Below, piece by piece: positions 20,395-30,602 of a DNA stretch of 64,000 nt. Positions within the stretch are counted from its first letter, which is position 1, and every line of letters starts with the position of its first letter. The DNA lies in contig NZ_BAWH01000019.1 in the NCBI RefSeq assembly GCF_000586435.1, positions 1-64,000 on the forward strand, in the 5' to 3' direction. This stretch comes from Psychrobacter sp. JCM 18901 (GTDB lineage: Bacteria; Pseudomonadota; Gammaproteobacteria; Pseudomonadales; Moraxellaceae). Both the position numbers and the translations under genes were made by a program. The notes under the pieces were generated by a model, which was not told where the DNA came from, did not search any database, and saw only the letters and a list, made by a program, of their open reading frames with translations.

Positions 20395-20667
20395 ATGCAG
20401 TATCCCATAGCAATTACACCAAGTAATAAAACAACAGCTTATGGCATATTTATCCCAGACATAGTGGGTTGCTATTCAGCCAGCGATGAACGTGCAGATA
20501 TCTCTAATAATGCTAAAGAAGCGATTATGCTCCATCTAAAAGGATTGATAGAAGACGGTGAAGCCATTCCTCTACCTACCGATAGTACTAAACATAAAGA
20601 TAATCTAGATTTTGAAGGAATGGATTGGGCAGTAGTAGATATTCAGATACATGAGCTATATGAATGA
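20395..20667 (+). CDS. HicB-like antitoxin domain protein, 90 aa, without HicA
   Basis: A short partial RNase-H-like HicB domain: M-Q-Y-P-I-A-I at the start, G-C-Y-S-A-S-D near residue 26 and A-I-M-L-H-L-K-G-L near 43. HicB proteins usually carry a C-terminal DNA-binding segment; here the protein stops after the RNase-H-like part. No HicA toxin frame is seen on either side. It may be a solitary regulator or a remnant of a toxin-antitoxin pair. Confidence 0.7.
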   Translation: MQYPIAITPSNKTTAYGIFIPDIVGCYSASDERADISNNAKEAIMLHLKGLIEDGEAIPLPTDSTKHKDNLDFEGMDWAVVDIQIHELYE

Positions 20668-20799
20668 CATCAAAGAACCACTCATGCCTGTCAGATATAA
20701 TAAATGAACTAAAAAAATTCACATAACAAAAAGGACAAGTAATCTAATCATGAAAAATTAAAAAGATAATGAATAGAAAACTGCATTATCAATCTTATT

Positions 20800-21982
20800 T
20801 TAAGACAGGCTATGCAGATTGGCGTTCGAATGACGTCCAGTTCTCAATATAGGCTGGCTAGCAAATAAGACAATCACACCAACTAATGAAAACACACCAA
20901 AGGCGTAGAACGCAGTAGCAGCACCATACCTATCCACAATCAAACCAGTAAAGATGACGGGTACACTAAGCCTATATATGCCATCAGAAAATAGCCTGCA
21001 CTTGCACGTGCCTGCTCATTTCCAGCAGATTTTGCGACTCCTAGCATACCGCCCAAGTAGACAAAGCCATAGCAACTAGTACTGGCCAAGAATGCCGCCA
21101 AAAGAATGACTGGTAGATTGGCGTTCAACGTCCCCCAAGCCAATAAAGCATAAGCCGGTAATAAGATCAAAAGACCAAGCTTGCTTGAGACTTGAGGGTC
21201 AAGCTTTCGGGCGATTGGCTGAACGATCAATCCACAACTGATGGCTAACATAGAAGATACCCCTGCATACTTAGCGAGGCCATGCGTGGCCAGTACTGAG
21301 GGAATAACTGACAATACCAATCCTGTCGTCGCCCAACAAATCAAAATACCGCTGCCATACCAGATGACCTCACGGTTAAAATAAGGTAGCCGTAGCATAG
21401 AGGTGGGCAAATTAGTGCGTTTAGGTGCTGTCTCTGGTAATTGATATAACAAAAACATAGCGAACAGCCCGCTAGCTAGCAGTAAGAAAAAAACTGGCTG
21501 GCTGATCGGTTTCATAAAACATCAAAGAAACCGTCGTCAATACAGGACCAAGACCAAAACCTATCGTCGTACTGGCCGTCACCCACGCTGTCGCACGCAT
21601 CGTATCTGATGAGCCAAGTAGCTCAATCATATAGGCAGTCGCCGTAGCAGCCATCAGAGCCGTTCCTACACCCAGTATGAATCGTGCTACTGCTAACGCT
21701 CGTGTGTAAGGATAAAATAGCATGAGAGCCGTCGCTGCTACCGATATTGCCAAAGAGATTAAAATCACCTTGCGCCGTCCGATGCGATCAGACAATCCAC
21801 CAAAAGCTAACAATACAGGTATGACGCCTAATACATAAAAGGAAAACGCTATCGTGGTTGCTAGTACACCATAGCCATCATTGTGTGCGTAAACGGCATA
21901 AAGCGGCCCTTGGATATTGACGCTTGTCGTTATCACGCATAAGGCAAAGGCCAGATATTTATTATATTTTTTTCGTGGTCAT
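20800..21982 (-). CDS. MFS-family efflux transporter (three frameshifts)
   Basis: A 12-helix major facilitator. The G-G-L-S-D-R-I-G-R-R-K loop between helices 2 and 3 is the MFS signature. Reading a 7-A run near 21968 as 6 gives the start M-T-T-K-K-Y-N-K-Y-L-A-F at 21982. A second T run near 21484 read as 6 joins F-F-L-L-L-A-S-G. Adding one C near 20965 restores Y-I-G-L-S-V-P-V-I-F and the last helix. The total is 393 residues. The substrate is unknown; drugs or sugars are typical. A MocR regulator is divergent. Confidence 0.82.
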
Positions 21983-22247
21983 ATATCGCTGCTTTTTGAA
22001 GAATTACCATTGAATTGACTGAGGTAAGTGTGATTCACAGTAGAATGACACCTACCTCTACATCGTTTACGTTCAATGATTAAAACAAAAGTACAGTAGG
22101 TTATCTATATACAATCCAGTACAATTAGACAGAACTGTTTGGTCTATAAAACCCATACAGTTCGGATATCCTACCCATATATTATCCTAGCTATAACCTT
22201 AAGATAAAACCTTCACAAAATTCGCCTTACCAGAAATTGTAAAAAAT

Positions 22248-23627
22248 ATGAATAAAAAGCTAACACGTATCGAAGTTGTCATGGCTGACGTAAAAGAGAA
22301 AATAGCAACCGTTATCTATATGCCAGAGTCGCGACTACCCTCCGTCCGTGCCGCTGCCAAAGATTATGGGTTCTCACCATCTACCGTGGTTGAGGCCTAT
22401 GAACGCCTGCAAACTGAGGGAATGATCTATTCCCGTCCTGGTGCAGGGTTTTATGTGGCAGAGACGACAGCGCCGCTATCATTGACAGATATAGCACCAA
22501 AAATTGATCGAGTGGTAGATCCATTGTGGGTATCGCGGCAATCGCTGGAGCCGCCCGATGGTGCATTAAAGCCAGGCTGCGGCTGGTTACCAGCGGACTG
22601 GCTGTTTGAAGCAGGTATGCGCCGTGGTCTGCGAAATGTAGCAAAAGCTGACGCGTCTATTATCAGTGAGTATGCAACGCCGCTAGGACTGTTAGCATTG
22701 CGTCAACTACTCACGCGGCGTATGGCAGGATTGAGTATCAATGCAGAACCGTCACAGGTCATATTGACGGATTCAGGCACTCAGGCGATAGATTTGATTT
22801 TTCGATTTTTACTGACACCAGGTGATACAGTTGTCGTCGATGATCCTTGTTATTTTAACTTTCGAGCACAGCTGCTTGCCCATCGAGTCAAAGTGGTTGG
22901 TGTCCCTTATACGCCCAATGGTCCAGATGTAGAGGCCTTTGCAGCGATTTTAGATGAGCATAAGCCGCGCCTGTACATCACCAATGCTGCCATTCATAAT
23001 CCTACGGGCGCAACGTTATCACCTGCTACGGCATACCGTGTATTACAATTGGCTCAGACTGCTGATTTGTACATTATCGAAGACGATATTTTTGCAGATT
23101 TTGAAGTCAAGCCTGCGGCGAGATTGGCGGCTTTGGATGGGTTATCACGAGTATTCTATATAGGCAGTTTTTCTAAAACGTTATCAGCATCCCTACGCTG
23201 TGGTTATATTGCAGCGCCTACAGAGTGGGTTGAGAGTTTGGTAGATTTAAAGATAGCGACTGGCTTTGGTGGCAGTCAGTTAGCAGCGGCGGTTGTGTTC
23301 TCAGCATTGACTGATAGCGGCTACCGTAAGCATATGAATGATATCCATACTCGGCTGGCAAGCGCGCGTACTCATACGCTACCACGATTGGCCAAATTAG
23401 GCATCGTACCGTGGCTGCTCCCACAAGCAGGTATGTTCCTATGGTGCCGATTACCTAAGAATAATAATGCGACCGAATTGGCCAATCGCTGTTTATCCAA
23501 AGGTGTGGTATTGGCACCGGGCAATGTTTTTAGCCAATCGGACAATGCTGAAAATTTTATGCGGTTCAATGTGGCGCAGATGAGCCATTCAAAAATTTTC
23601 GAGGTATTGGCTCAATCGTTAGACTAA
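22248..23627 (+). CDS. MocR-type regulator (GntR helix-turn-helix fused to an aminotransferase fold)
   Basis: An intact 459-residue fusion. The winged helix spans about residues 8-75 (S-R-L-P-S-V-R-A-A-A-K-D-Y-G-F-S-P-S-T-V-V). A PLP-dependent class I aminotransferase domain fills the rest, with N-P-T-G-A near 249 and S-F-S-K-T-L near 308, Lys being the PLP lysine. MocR proteins sense amines through PLP. It is divergent from the MFS transporter, which is its likely target, and may also act on the EamA gene downstream. Confidence 0.92.
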   Translation: MNKKLTRIEVVMADVKEKIATVIYMPESRLPSVRAAAKDYGFSPSTVVEAYERLQTEGMIYSRPGAGFYVAETTAPLSLTDIAPKIDRVVDPLWVSRQSLEPPDGALKPGCGWLPADWLFEAGMRRGLRNVAKADASIISEYATPLGLLALRQLLTRRMAGLSINAEPSQVILTDSGTQAIDLIFRFLLTPGDTVVVDDPCYFNFRAQLLAHRVKVVGVPYTPNGPDVEAFAAILDEHKPRLYITNAAIHNPTGATLSPATAYRVLQLAQTADLYIIEDDIFADFEVKPAARLAALDGLSRVFYIGSFSKTLSASLRCGYIAAPTEWVESLVDLKIATGFGGSQLAAAVVFSALTDSGYRKHMNDIHTRLASARTHTLPRLAKLGIVPWLLPQAGMFLWCRLPKNNNATELANRCLSKGVVLAPGNVFSQSDNAENFMRFNVAQMSHSKIFEVLAQSLD

Positions 23628-23642
23628 TCAATCAGAGACTTA

Positions 23643-23748
23643 TATAGTCATTCCACTATAAAGTATTACAGCGTTAACCTCGCTTGAAGTATCACATGTA
23701 CATCTACACTCGGTTGCCTTGTACTACTTTTAAATTGAATCGACTATA
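23643..23748. repeat. Family C repeat, copy 1
   Basis: A 106-bp element beginning TATAGTCA and ending GACTATA. It matches, on the opposite strand, the elements at 29698-29804, 48377-48483 and 53004-53109. It carries no open frame and lies between the MocR and EamA genes. Confidence 0.8.
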
Positions 23749-23870
23749 GTGCTAGTACCTTCTTATTATATATTGACCTTTCGACTATAATTCTAAGCCT
23801 AAACATAAGCTGAACACAATTAAATATAACCACTCCCGACAACGGATACTATTTCTCTAGGATAGCTCAT

Positions 23871-24836
23871 ATGTCCCCTATATATACTGCATTGGCTATA
23901 CTGGTTACCTTTATCTGGGGCGTAAATTTTACTTTTATTGCGTGGGGTCTTGAGAGCTTTCCGCCATTGATGCTTACTGCTCTGCGTTTTTTCTTTACTG
24001 CTGTGCCATTGGTTTTGTTTCTAAAGCCGCCTAAATTCAACCGTACCTTGTTTATCTATGCTATCGGTACATTTGTCATGCAGTACGCCTTTGTATTTAC
24101 AGCAATGCATCTGGGTTCATCCCCGGGGCTGACGGCACTACTGCTACAAATTCAGATTTTTATCACGGTATTGCTAGCGTACTTTATATTGGGTGAAGCA
24201 GTCAGCCGTATGCAAATCGTCGGTATGTTGGTCGGTGTACTAGGACTCAGCGTGATTGCGCTAAACCTTGGCGGTGATATGCCTTTGGCAGGGTTCATCT
24301 GTATTTTGATTGCGGCCATCGGTTGGAGCTTTGGTAATATTGCCTCCAAGCAAGCATCAAAACAGACCTCAGAAAAAGCGTCAGAGCAAACGGCTCTAAA
24401 AGCGATGCAGCAAGGAACAAGGGTATCTGTTGCTACATCCAGCACTGAAAAAAATAAAGCCTCTGCTCTGTCTGCGCTAGCGCTGGTAGTCTGGGGCGGT
24501 CTCATTGCTTGCGTGATGTTGACGATATCTTCTCTTACATTTGAGACTGATGCATGGCAGATGGCGACGTTTACTGAAGCATCACTCAAGTCTTGGCTCT
24601 CACTTGGGTTTATCGTCTATATCTCAACCTTAATTGGCTTTGGTCTGTGGGCACACTTACTCAGTCAAAATACCGCGTCCAAGGTTATGCCGTTTGCACT
24701 ATTGGTGCCCGTATTCGGTATGGTGACCTCAGTACTACTCACAGGAGAAGTGGTGACTTGGTGGAAGATGCTGGCCATGATGTTGATCTTATCAGGGCTG
24801 TTATTGGCGAATGTGAAAATGAAAAGAAGCTGCTAA
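23871..24836 (+). CDS. EamA-family transporter with a long internal loop
   Basis: An intact 321-residue DMT transporter with about ten helices. It begins F-I-W-G-V-N-F-T-F-I, as in the YdcZ/EamA amino-acid exporter type. Between the two EamA repeats is a polar, Lys/Gln/Ser-rich loop (about residues 161-200) longer than usual. It follows the MocR gene on the same strand, with a family C repeat between. A hairpin terminator covers its stop codon region. Confidence 0.87.
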   Translation: MSPIYTALAILVTFIWGVNFTFIAWGLESFPPLMLTALRFFFTAVPLVLFLKPPKFNRTLFIYAIGTFVMQYAFVFTAMHLGSSPGLTALLLQIQIFITVLLAYFILGEAVSRMQIVGMLVGVLGLSVIALNLGGDMPLAGFICILIAAIGWSFGNIASKQASKQTSEKASEQTALKAMQQGTRVSVATSSTEKNKASALSALALVVWGGLIACVMLTISSLTFETDAWQMATFTEASLKSWLSLGFIVYISTLIGFGLWAHLLSQNTASKVMPFALLVPVFGMVTSVLLTGEVVTWWKMLAMMLILSGLLLANVKMKRSC

Positions 24837-24890
24837 CGATGACCACTAAAACACTCAGCCATCATTAGCAGCTTTCTATTTTCTTTTTTC
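24827..24890. terminator. Bidirectional terminator between EamA and M14 genes
   Basis: An imperfect inverted repeat (AGCTGCTAACGATG at 24828-24841 with CATCATTAGCAGCT at 24860-24873) followed by T-rich sequence. It sits between converging genes, so it probably serves both. Confidence 0.65.
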
Positions 24891-24895
24891 TATAG

Positions 24896-26023
24896 TTATC
24901 GTAAGTCATCCACCACAGCTAGCATTGCTACCAGTGATGCTTCCCCTAACTTGATAGAACGCTCGGGTGACCAACCCATCTCTTCATCGGGCAGATTATC
25001 ATTGTCTTTAAATGGCATCTCTAACGTATTAGCAAGACAATCAAAACGCTCTGCTACCCAATTGGTGGCAACGGTCATATTGGCAGCACCTGGTGCATCG
25101 ACCTCATAGCCAATCTCAGACTGAAAGTCGGCACTGGCTAACTTTAATACCTCTGAAAACTTATCACGTAGTCCAGCAAGACGGTCACTGTAGCTTGGCG
25201 TCCCTTGTGACCCAGCGAGGAATACATACGGCAATGCTTCATCACCATGCACATCATAAAATAGATCCACGCCTGTCGCTTCCATTTTATTAATCACATG
25301 AAATACTTCAGGCTTTTGTCTAAGCTTGGACTTTGCCATTCACGATTTAAGTTGGTTCCGGCAGCGTTAGTACGCAAGTGTCCACGCACACTGCCATCAG
25401 GGTTCATATTAGGAACAATATAAAAATTGGCCTTGTCTAACAACTGTTTGCCAGTCGCATTATCACTATCTAACAAGCTATACAACAAACCCTCAATGAG
25501 CCATTCAGCCATCGTCTCACCTGGATGCTGACGAGCAGTAATCCATATATTGCGCTTGTGGGCAGCACCGTCACCTATTTTGACTAGGGTCAAGTCACGT
25601 TTATCAAGCGTTTCGCCTAGATGCTCTAACGTCACTAGCGGATGCACTTGCACGGCGGCCAATAAATCTTGATGACGCTCATAGCTATAAGGCGCAAAAT
25701 ACGCAATCTGAATGGTTTCGCATTCTAACTCTGCCACGATGGTCAATTTGCCATCTTTATAAGAGGTTGGCAGACGGAACCAATGCTGACGATCATAAGA
25801 AGCCACCGCTTGGTAGTTCTCCCACCCTTCTAGATAAGACGCCTCTCCTGCATTCAGAATATTGAGAACATACTGCTCCCCTATTTGACCTGACAAACGA
25901 AAGTTAAACCACTGAAAAAACTCGCCGCCAACATCTGGACGAATCGCTAATTGAATGTCTTTTTTTGTTGTCTGCATTAATAATGTCAATGTTGCCTGCA
26001 TCAAAATTAGCTGTGATATGCAT
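24896..26023 (-). CDS. M14-family zinc carboxypeptidase (two frameshifts)
   Basis: A cytosolic-type M14 metallocarboxypeptidase like the AGBL/CCP group. The zinc motif H-P-G-E (R-Q-H-P-G-E-T) is near residue 176, and N-P-D-G follows about 50 residues on. A Gly-Asp-Glu pattern comes in the second half (Y-D-V-H-G-D-E-A-L-P, the last zinc His). Reading the 7-A run near 25958 as 6 gives a start at 26023 (M-H-I-T-A-N-F), and restoring a C near 25323 joins L-D-K-S-P-E-V-F. The whole is 375 residues. It may act on murein peptides or protein tails. Confidence 0.85.
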
Positions 26024-26231
26024 AGTCATTCCCTAATTGATTTTTATGATTGTGTTTTAAGTATTATGTTCGTTATCGACTTACTGTTCTACCTATTGCC
26101 TTGTAATAATCTCTAGCTTTATATTGGGCACTAGACATACATTTACTTGGTCATTATCAGCTCGTTTTCAAGGCAATAACCTATCAAATCTATCTGTTCA
26201 GGTTGAATATTTAGCGTTGGCTACTAAAAGA

Positions 26232-27789
26232 TTAAACCTCTGCTAATAACTCGACACTTACTTGAAAGTAATCATCGTCTTTTATAGTAATACTGACGTT
26301 ACCATTATGCGCCCCAACGATAGACTGTACGATAGATAGACCCAAACCTGTTCCTGTGTGGCGATCTATTGTTTTATGATGTCGATAGAAGCGCTCAAAC
26401 AACTTATCTGCCTCACTTTGTGTCAACGGCTCATCTAATTGGTTAGTGATGGTCATTCGTAAAATAGCTTGTTTTGATTGTTGAAGACTGCTTATTGTTG
26501 TACCCACCATCTCATCTGAGTTTACTCTATCTGCACTAATGGTTATAACGCTATCTTGAGCAGCATAATAAATCGCATTCGATATCAGATTAGCAAAGAG
26601 CCTTTGTAATAAACTTTTATCTCCTAAAACAGCGCTGAACTCACCTTTGGTTTCAATAGCGATACCTCGGTCTTCTGCAATCATTTCGTAGTAATCAACG
26701 AGCTTGGTGATTAAACTGTCCGTATCCACGTGACTGATTTGCGAGTCACTCAATCCTTTTTGGGTTTTTGCTAGCAGCAGCATATTATTTATCATGGCCG
26801 ATAGCTGCTCTAAGGTGTCATGCTGATGGTGTAGCTGCTCAATGTATTCATCACTAGCTCTCGGTTTGTTTAACATGACTTGCGTTTGCGTGCTGAGTGT
26901 CGCTATTGGAGTGCGCAGCTCATGGGCGATATTGTCTGAAAACCGTGACAATGATTCAAAATTACTTTCAAGCTTGGCCATCATTGAGTTGTAAGATTCT
27001 GCTAATGGTCGCAGCTCTAACGGCATATCACTGACCGTGACTCTATCATCCAATCTGTCAGGATTCATTGTTTTCATTTTTTTGGACGATGGTCGCCAAA
27101 GGTGCAAAACCCCAATACACACCCAGCGCCGCTACTGATACGAGCAACAAGGTAATCGCGAACAAAATCATACTAAGCTGACGATTGAACTGTAATAAAT
27201 ACTGATGATGCACATCTATAGGCAATGCGATAAGCGCGAGCATTTTGTCGTCTTCAATGACCATTGCTCGATAGTATCGGCTGTTGATATTCATCACAAA
27301 CTGTTGCTTATCATTATCTTGTTTCAGTGATGACAGATTAAATCCTTCCCCTAGCTCTTGAGCAAAGTTATTGGGGGTACTAGACAGTATCTGCCCTTCT
27401 TTATTAGCGATAATGGTTTTTAGATCGTAATCTAGCCAAGAAGAATGCTGATGATCAGCTTCATCTGATATCGCTGCGGTAGAAGTATCTCCATCAGGCA
27501 TTACGTCAGGTGCCGCTCTTAGCGGCTGTTGACTATCCAATGGATTTTGAGAGCTAGGTAGGGTTTGGGAAGTTATAGGGCTACTAGGTTCTATCACTCG
27601 TTTACGTAGATTAAAAGCCGCATGAGTCATAATTTCAGCGTCCATTTGCTCGAAATGGCCTTTAACAGAACGCTGTATCCATATATAAATGATAACCTGT
27701 GATATAACAACAAATATCGTGAGCAGCAACACAGTACGCCATAATAGTGGCAAGCGCCGATTATCAAACCTATATTTCATATTAGACAT
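26232..27789 (-). CDS. Heavy-metal sensor histidine kinase, CusS/CopS-like (one frameshift)
   Basis: Inner-membrane kinase. Two membrane helices (about residues 5-27 and 191-213) flank a periplasmic sensor with a Pro/Gln/Asp-rich stretch. A HAMP region, the His box F-S-D-N-I-A-H-E-L-R-T-P and the ATP-binding N and G boxes (N-L-I-S-N-A, G-T-G-L-G-L-S-I-V) follow. The HAMP part breaks at a 7-T run near 27076-27082, which read as 6 restores V-Q-K-M-K-T-M-N-P-D. Length is 518 residues from 27789; it overlaps the response regulator by 8 bases. Probable copper or silver sensor of the island to the right. Confidence 0.87.
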
Positions 27790-28504
27790 TGCCAGCTTCG
27801 TGAGATGGTTGGCTATCAAGCGCTGTATCGACAGCTTCTAACCGATAGCCCATCCCGCGCACCGTATGAATCAGCTTTGCGTCATGATCATCGTCTATTT
27901 TTATACGAAGACGTCTTATCGCCACATCAATCACATTGGTATCATTTTCAAAGTTCATATCCCATACTTGGGAGGCGATGATTGAGCGTGGAAGCACTTC
28001 ACCGCGGCGCTCTAATAAAAACTGTAGTAAGGAAAACTCTTTTGCCGTGAGCTTAATAGGCTTATCTCCTCTATGCACCGTACGCTTGCCGATGTCCATC
28101 TTAAGATCCGCTATTTGCATAATCGTACTTTGATAGTCGGCTTGATTGGCACGTCGTAATAAGCTTTTCATCCTGACGATCAATTCTGCAAAGGCAAAAG
28201 GCTTGGTCAAATAATCATCGCCACCAATCTCAATCCCTTTTATCTTGTCACTTAAGTCATCTTTTGCGGTTAGAAATAGCACAGGCGTATGCTTGCCAGC
28301 CGCTCGGTAATTACGCACCAGCTCAAAGCCACTAACATCAGGCAGCATCACATCCATCAATATCACGCTAAATTCTTCCGTCATCAATGCATGATAGCCA
28401 TCTAATCCTGTTAGCTGATGATCCACGATAAACCCAGCTTCGGTTAAGCCTTTTTTTATATACTCGCCAAGCTTCAATTCATCTTCTACCAGCAGTACTT
28501 TCAT
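27782..28504 (-). CDS. Heavy-metal response regulator, CusR/CopR-like
   Basis: An intact 240-residue OmpR-family regulator. Receiver residues are E7-D8, the phosphorylated Asp at D51 (I-L-M-D-V-M-L-P) and Lys near 101 (L-T-A-K-D-D). The C-terminal winged helix (L-T-A-K-E-F-S-L-L-Q-F-L, then V-W-D-M-N-F, then V-I-D-V-A-I-R-R-L-R) is of the CusR/CopR/IrlR group. It is translated with the kinase. A CusR-like box at 29255-29278 probably binds it. Confidence 0.9.
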   Translation of the reverse strand: MKVLLVEDELKLGEYIKKGLTEAGFIVDHQLTGLDGYHALMTEEFSVILMDVMLPDVSGFELVRNYRAAGKHTPVLFLTAKDDLSDKIKGIEIGGDDYLTKPFAFAELIVRMKSLLRRANQADYQSTIMQIADLKMDIGKRTVHRGDKPIKLTAKEFSLLQFLLERRGEVLPRSIIASQVWDMNFENDTNVIDVAIRRLRIKIDDDHDAKLIHTVRGMGYRLEAVDTALDSQPSHEAGNV

Positions 28505-28680
28505 TGTAATTCCTCAATACGGTCATGATTGTTTAACGTTCTAACCAGCACAGGTGACAATATTGACTGGTAGCGGACAAAGATGTCATGTGCTCGTAAT
28601 CAGACTGTCAGTTTTATTTTGCTAATCTATATAAACGGTACATAGGTGCTCGTTTCAATACTTAGCTACTATCCAATACT

Positions 28681-28852
28681 TAGGGCGTGCCCTCAATTCA
28701 AACGAGTGTCTCTAAATGGCTAAAAACAGCTAAATTTTGCCAAACATCGTCAAATAATTGGTCAATATCTCGATATTATCTGCACTATTTTCCTCGTTTG
28801 ACGGCAATTTATCTCATTTTTATCACCATTTTTAAAATGAGGACACGCCCTA
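28681..28852. mobile_element. MITE-like element, family B copy 2
   Basis: A 168-bp element with ends GGGCGTGCCCTCAATTC and AAAATGAGGACACGCCC and TA on each side. The inner sequence matches the copy at 19075-19244 closely. It lies between the response regulator and the small secreted protein, possibly separating their control regions. Confidence 0.8.
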
Positions 28853-28911
28853 GCTACTATGAATTATTTTTATCGGTAATCAATGTAAACAACTTACGAA
28901 AGAGGTTTTAT

Positions 28912-29198
28912 ATGAAAATTTATGGTTCGTTCAAAAAAAGTAGTACTGCTTTCGGTATCTGTACTTATCGGTACTACCACTGCCAATGCGCATACGATTG
29001 ATCTAAGCACTTCAATCATCAACAACTGCGACGCTGTGACTGAGTTTGCAAAAAAACTTGGATCATAACGATGCTCAGCTCTCAAATTCACAAATGAAAA
29101 GCTATATCGATGCGAGAGTGGCTTGTGAGATTGAACACAAAGATCAACATCTACAGTCTGAAAAATACTTCATTAACAAATATGGTAGCGATAAGTGA
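28912..29198 (+). CDS. Small secreted protein, about 94 aa (two frameshifts)
   Basis: Two 7-A runs (near 28943-28949 and 29050-29056) read as 6 give one protein. The signal peptide (V-V-L-L-S-V-S-V-L-I-G-T-T-T-A-N-A) is about 26 residues. A mature part of about 68 residues has two Cys (N-N-C-D-A and V-A-C-E), perhaps disulphide-linked. No named family is recognised. AGAGG precedes the ATG. It is divergent from the copper two-component system, suggesting a periplasmic role in metal handling, but this is inference from position. Confidence 0.6.
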
Positions 29199-29254
29199 TA
29201 TCAGCTCTGATGTCATACTAAAGGATTACTGACAACATTAAAAACCATAAATAG

Positions 29255-29278
29255 TAAGATGACAGAATTGTAATCTTA
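29255..29278 (+). promoter_or_regulatory. CusR/CopR-like operator box
   Basis: A 24-bp near-perfect palindrome, TAAGATGACAGAATTGTAATCTTA in form, with one mismatched pair. It resembles the E. coli CusR box (AAAATGACAANNTTGTCATTTT). It lies about 100 bases before the Met/His-rich gene that opens the copper cluster, and the gene for a CusR-like regulator is close by. Confidence 0.6.
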
Positions 29279-29375
29279 CCGTCATCTCTCTGTCAGAATC
29301 ACTAAAGTATGCTTTAAAGTAACTTAATATCTTAAAGTCTTTTCGACTACATACCAATTTAAATAAGGATTTACC

Positions 29376-29674
29376 ATGTCATTATTCAAACCAATGCCAC
29401 TGCTCAAATCAATGCCACTTTCTAAATCAATCGTAGCAACTGCTATAGCCTTAGTTGTTTCAACCTCTGCGTTGGCACACGATCCCAAAATGCACGCTGA
29501 AAAAGACCAAATGAACTGTGAGAAAATGCAAAAGCATATGCAGATGATGCAAAAAAAATGGATCATAGCAAAATGGATATGAATGATCCTGCTATGAAAG
29601 CCATGATGGCTAACATGAGCAAAATGAAAGCGATGTACCAAAAGCACTGTGTGAGCAGCGATAGCGATTCTTAA
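29376..29674 (+). CDS. Small Met/His/Lys-rich periplasmic protein, probably copper-binding (frameshift)
   Basis: A signal peptide (about residues 17-35, ending S-A-L-A-H) is followed by a mature region rich in Met, His and Lys (H-D-P-K-M-H-A-E-K, then M-Q-K-H-M-Q-M-M-Q). The run of 8 A at 29552-29559 must be 6 or 9 to continue as M-D-H-S-K-M-D-M-N-D-P-A-M-K-A-M-M, ending at 29674. Length is 98-99 residues. Met/His patterns suit Cu(I)/Cu(II) binding. It follows a CusR-like box and precedes a cytochrome c gene. No named family. Confidence 0.68.
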
Positions 29675-29697
29675 ATATCAATTTATAAGTTCAATAC

Positions 29698-29804
29698 TAT
29701 AGTCAGTTCAATATAATTTCGATACAAGGAAACCGAGTGCAAGTTATACATTAATATGCTTAGCGAGGATGACGCTGTAGCGGATTTATATAGACTTGAC
29801 TATA
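29698..29804. repeat. Family C repeat, copy 2
   Basis: A 107-bp element, TATAGTCAGTTCAATATAAT at the left and TAGACTTGACTATA at the right. It is nearly identical to the copy at 53004-53109 and is related to copies 1 and 3. It sits between two copper-cluster genes and has no open frame. Confidence 0.85.
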
Positions 29805-29868
29805 TTGTCAGAGAAGCTGATCAAGCAGTAATGGGATATTAAATAAAATGGATTTTTAGGACAAACCT

Positions 29869-30462
29869 ATGAAGTTTTTACTAGGAATACTGTTTACTGT
29901 CTTTGTCGCTATTGTGGGCATTTTTATGGTGGTGACTAGTGGCATGATAAATATCGGTGCTGATCGAGCTCATAGTCCGCTGGTTTACGATTTTTTTAGA
30001 AACTGCCCGCACACGCTCGATTGAACATGCCAGTAAGAATATTTTGGTTCCCAATTTAAAAAAAAGGCGGAGATGATCAGCTCGGGCGGTGCAGATTACA
30101 AAGATATGTGTGCAGGCTGTCATTTATCTCCTGGCGTCAACAGCACAGATTTAAATAGCGGTATGTACAAGCCTCCTAACTTTACTCAGGCGGATATCGT
30201 TAAGCGCTATCGAAACGAGGCTGGTGCCAGACAAAGCTTTTGGGCGATTAAACATGGCATTATGGCGTCTGGCATGCCCGCTTGGGGCGCTACTCACGAT
30301 GATGACAGAATATGGGCGATGATTGCTTTTATTAGATCGCTACCTAACTTAAATGAAAACCAGTACACCATGCTAACGATTCGGTTAGACGATAGTATGT
30401 TGGATATGTCATTTGATGGTGAGATGGATATGTCAGGTGATGGATCCGGCATGCAACATTGA
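29869..30462 (+). CDS. Membrane-anchored or secreted c-type cytochrome (two frameshifts)
   Basis: An N-terminal hydrophobic segment (I-L-F-T-V-F-V-A-I-V-G-I-F) acts as signal or anchor. One heme-c site C-A-G-C-H is near residue 80, and G-M-P-A-W-G supplies the axial Met about 55 residues later. The 7-T run near 29986-29992 must be 6 (D-F-L-E-T-A-R-T-R-S), and the 8-A run near 30058-30065 must be 6 or 9. Length is about 197 residues. The C-terminus is Met/Asp-rich (M-D-M-S-G-D-G-S-G-M), like copper-island proteins. Possible electron partner of the multicopper oxidase. Confidence 0.78.
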
Positions 30463-30602
30463 TTTTTTGTACAAAATGCAGTGCTCAATAGTGCTGCTTT
30501 TTGCGATTTGAGTTTTAAGCTTTGCTAGCACTATTTTGTCCAGTGATGTGGCTCTAATTTTTATAATATTTAATCGTCAGACAGACGCTCGGGAGTGGTT
30601 TT

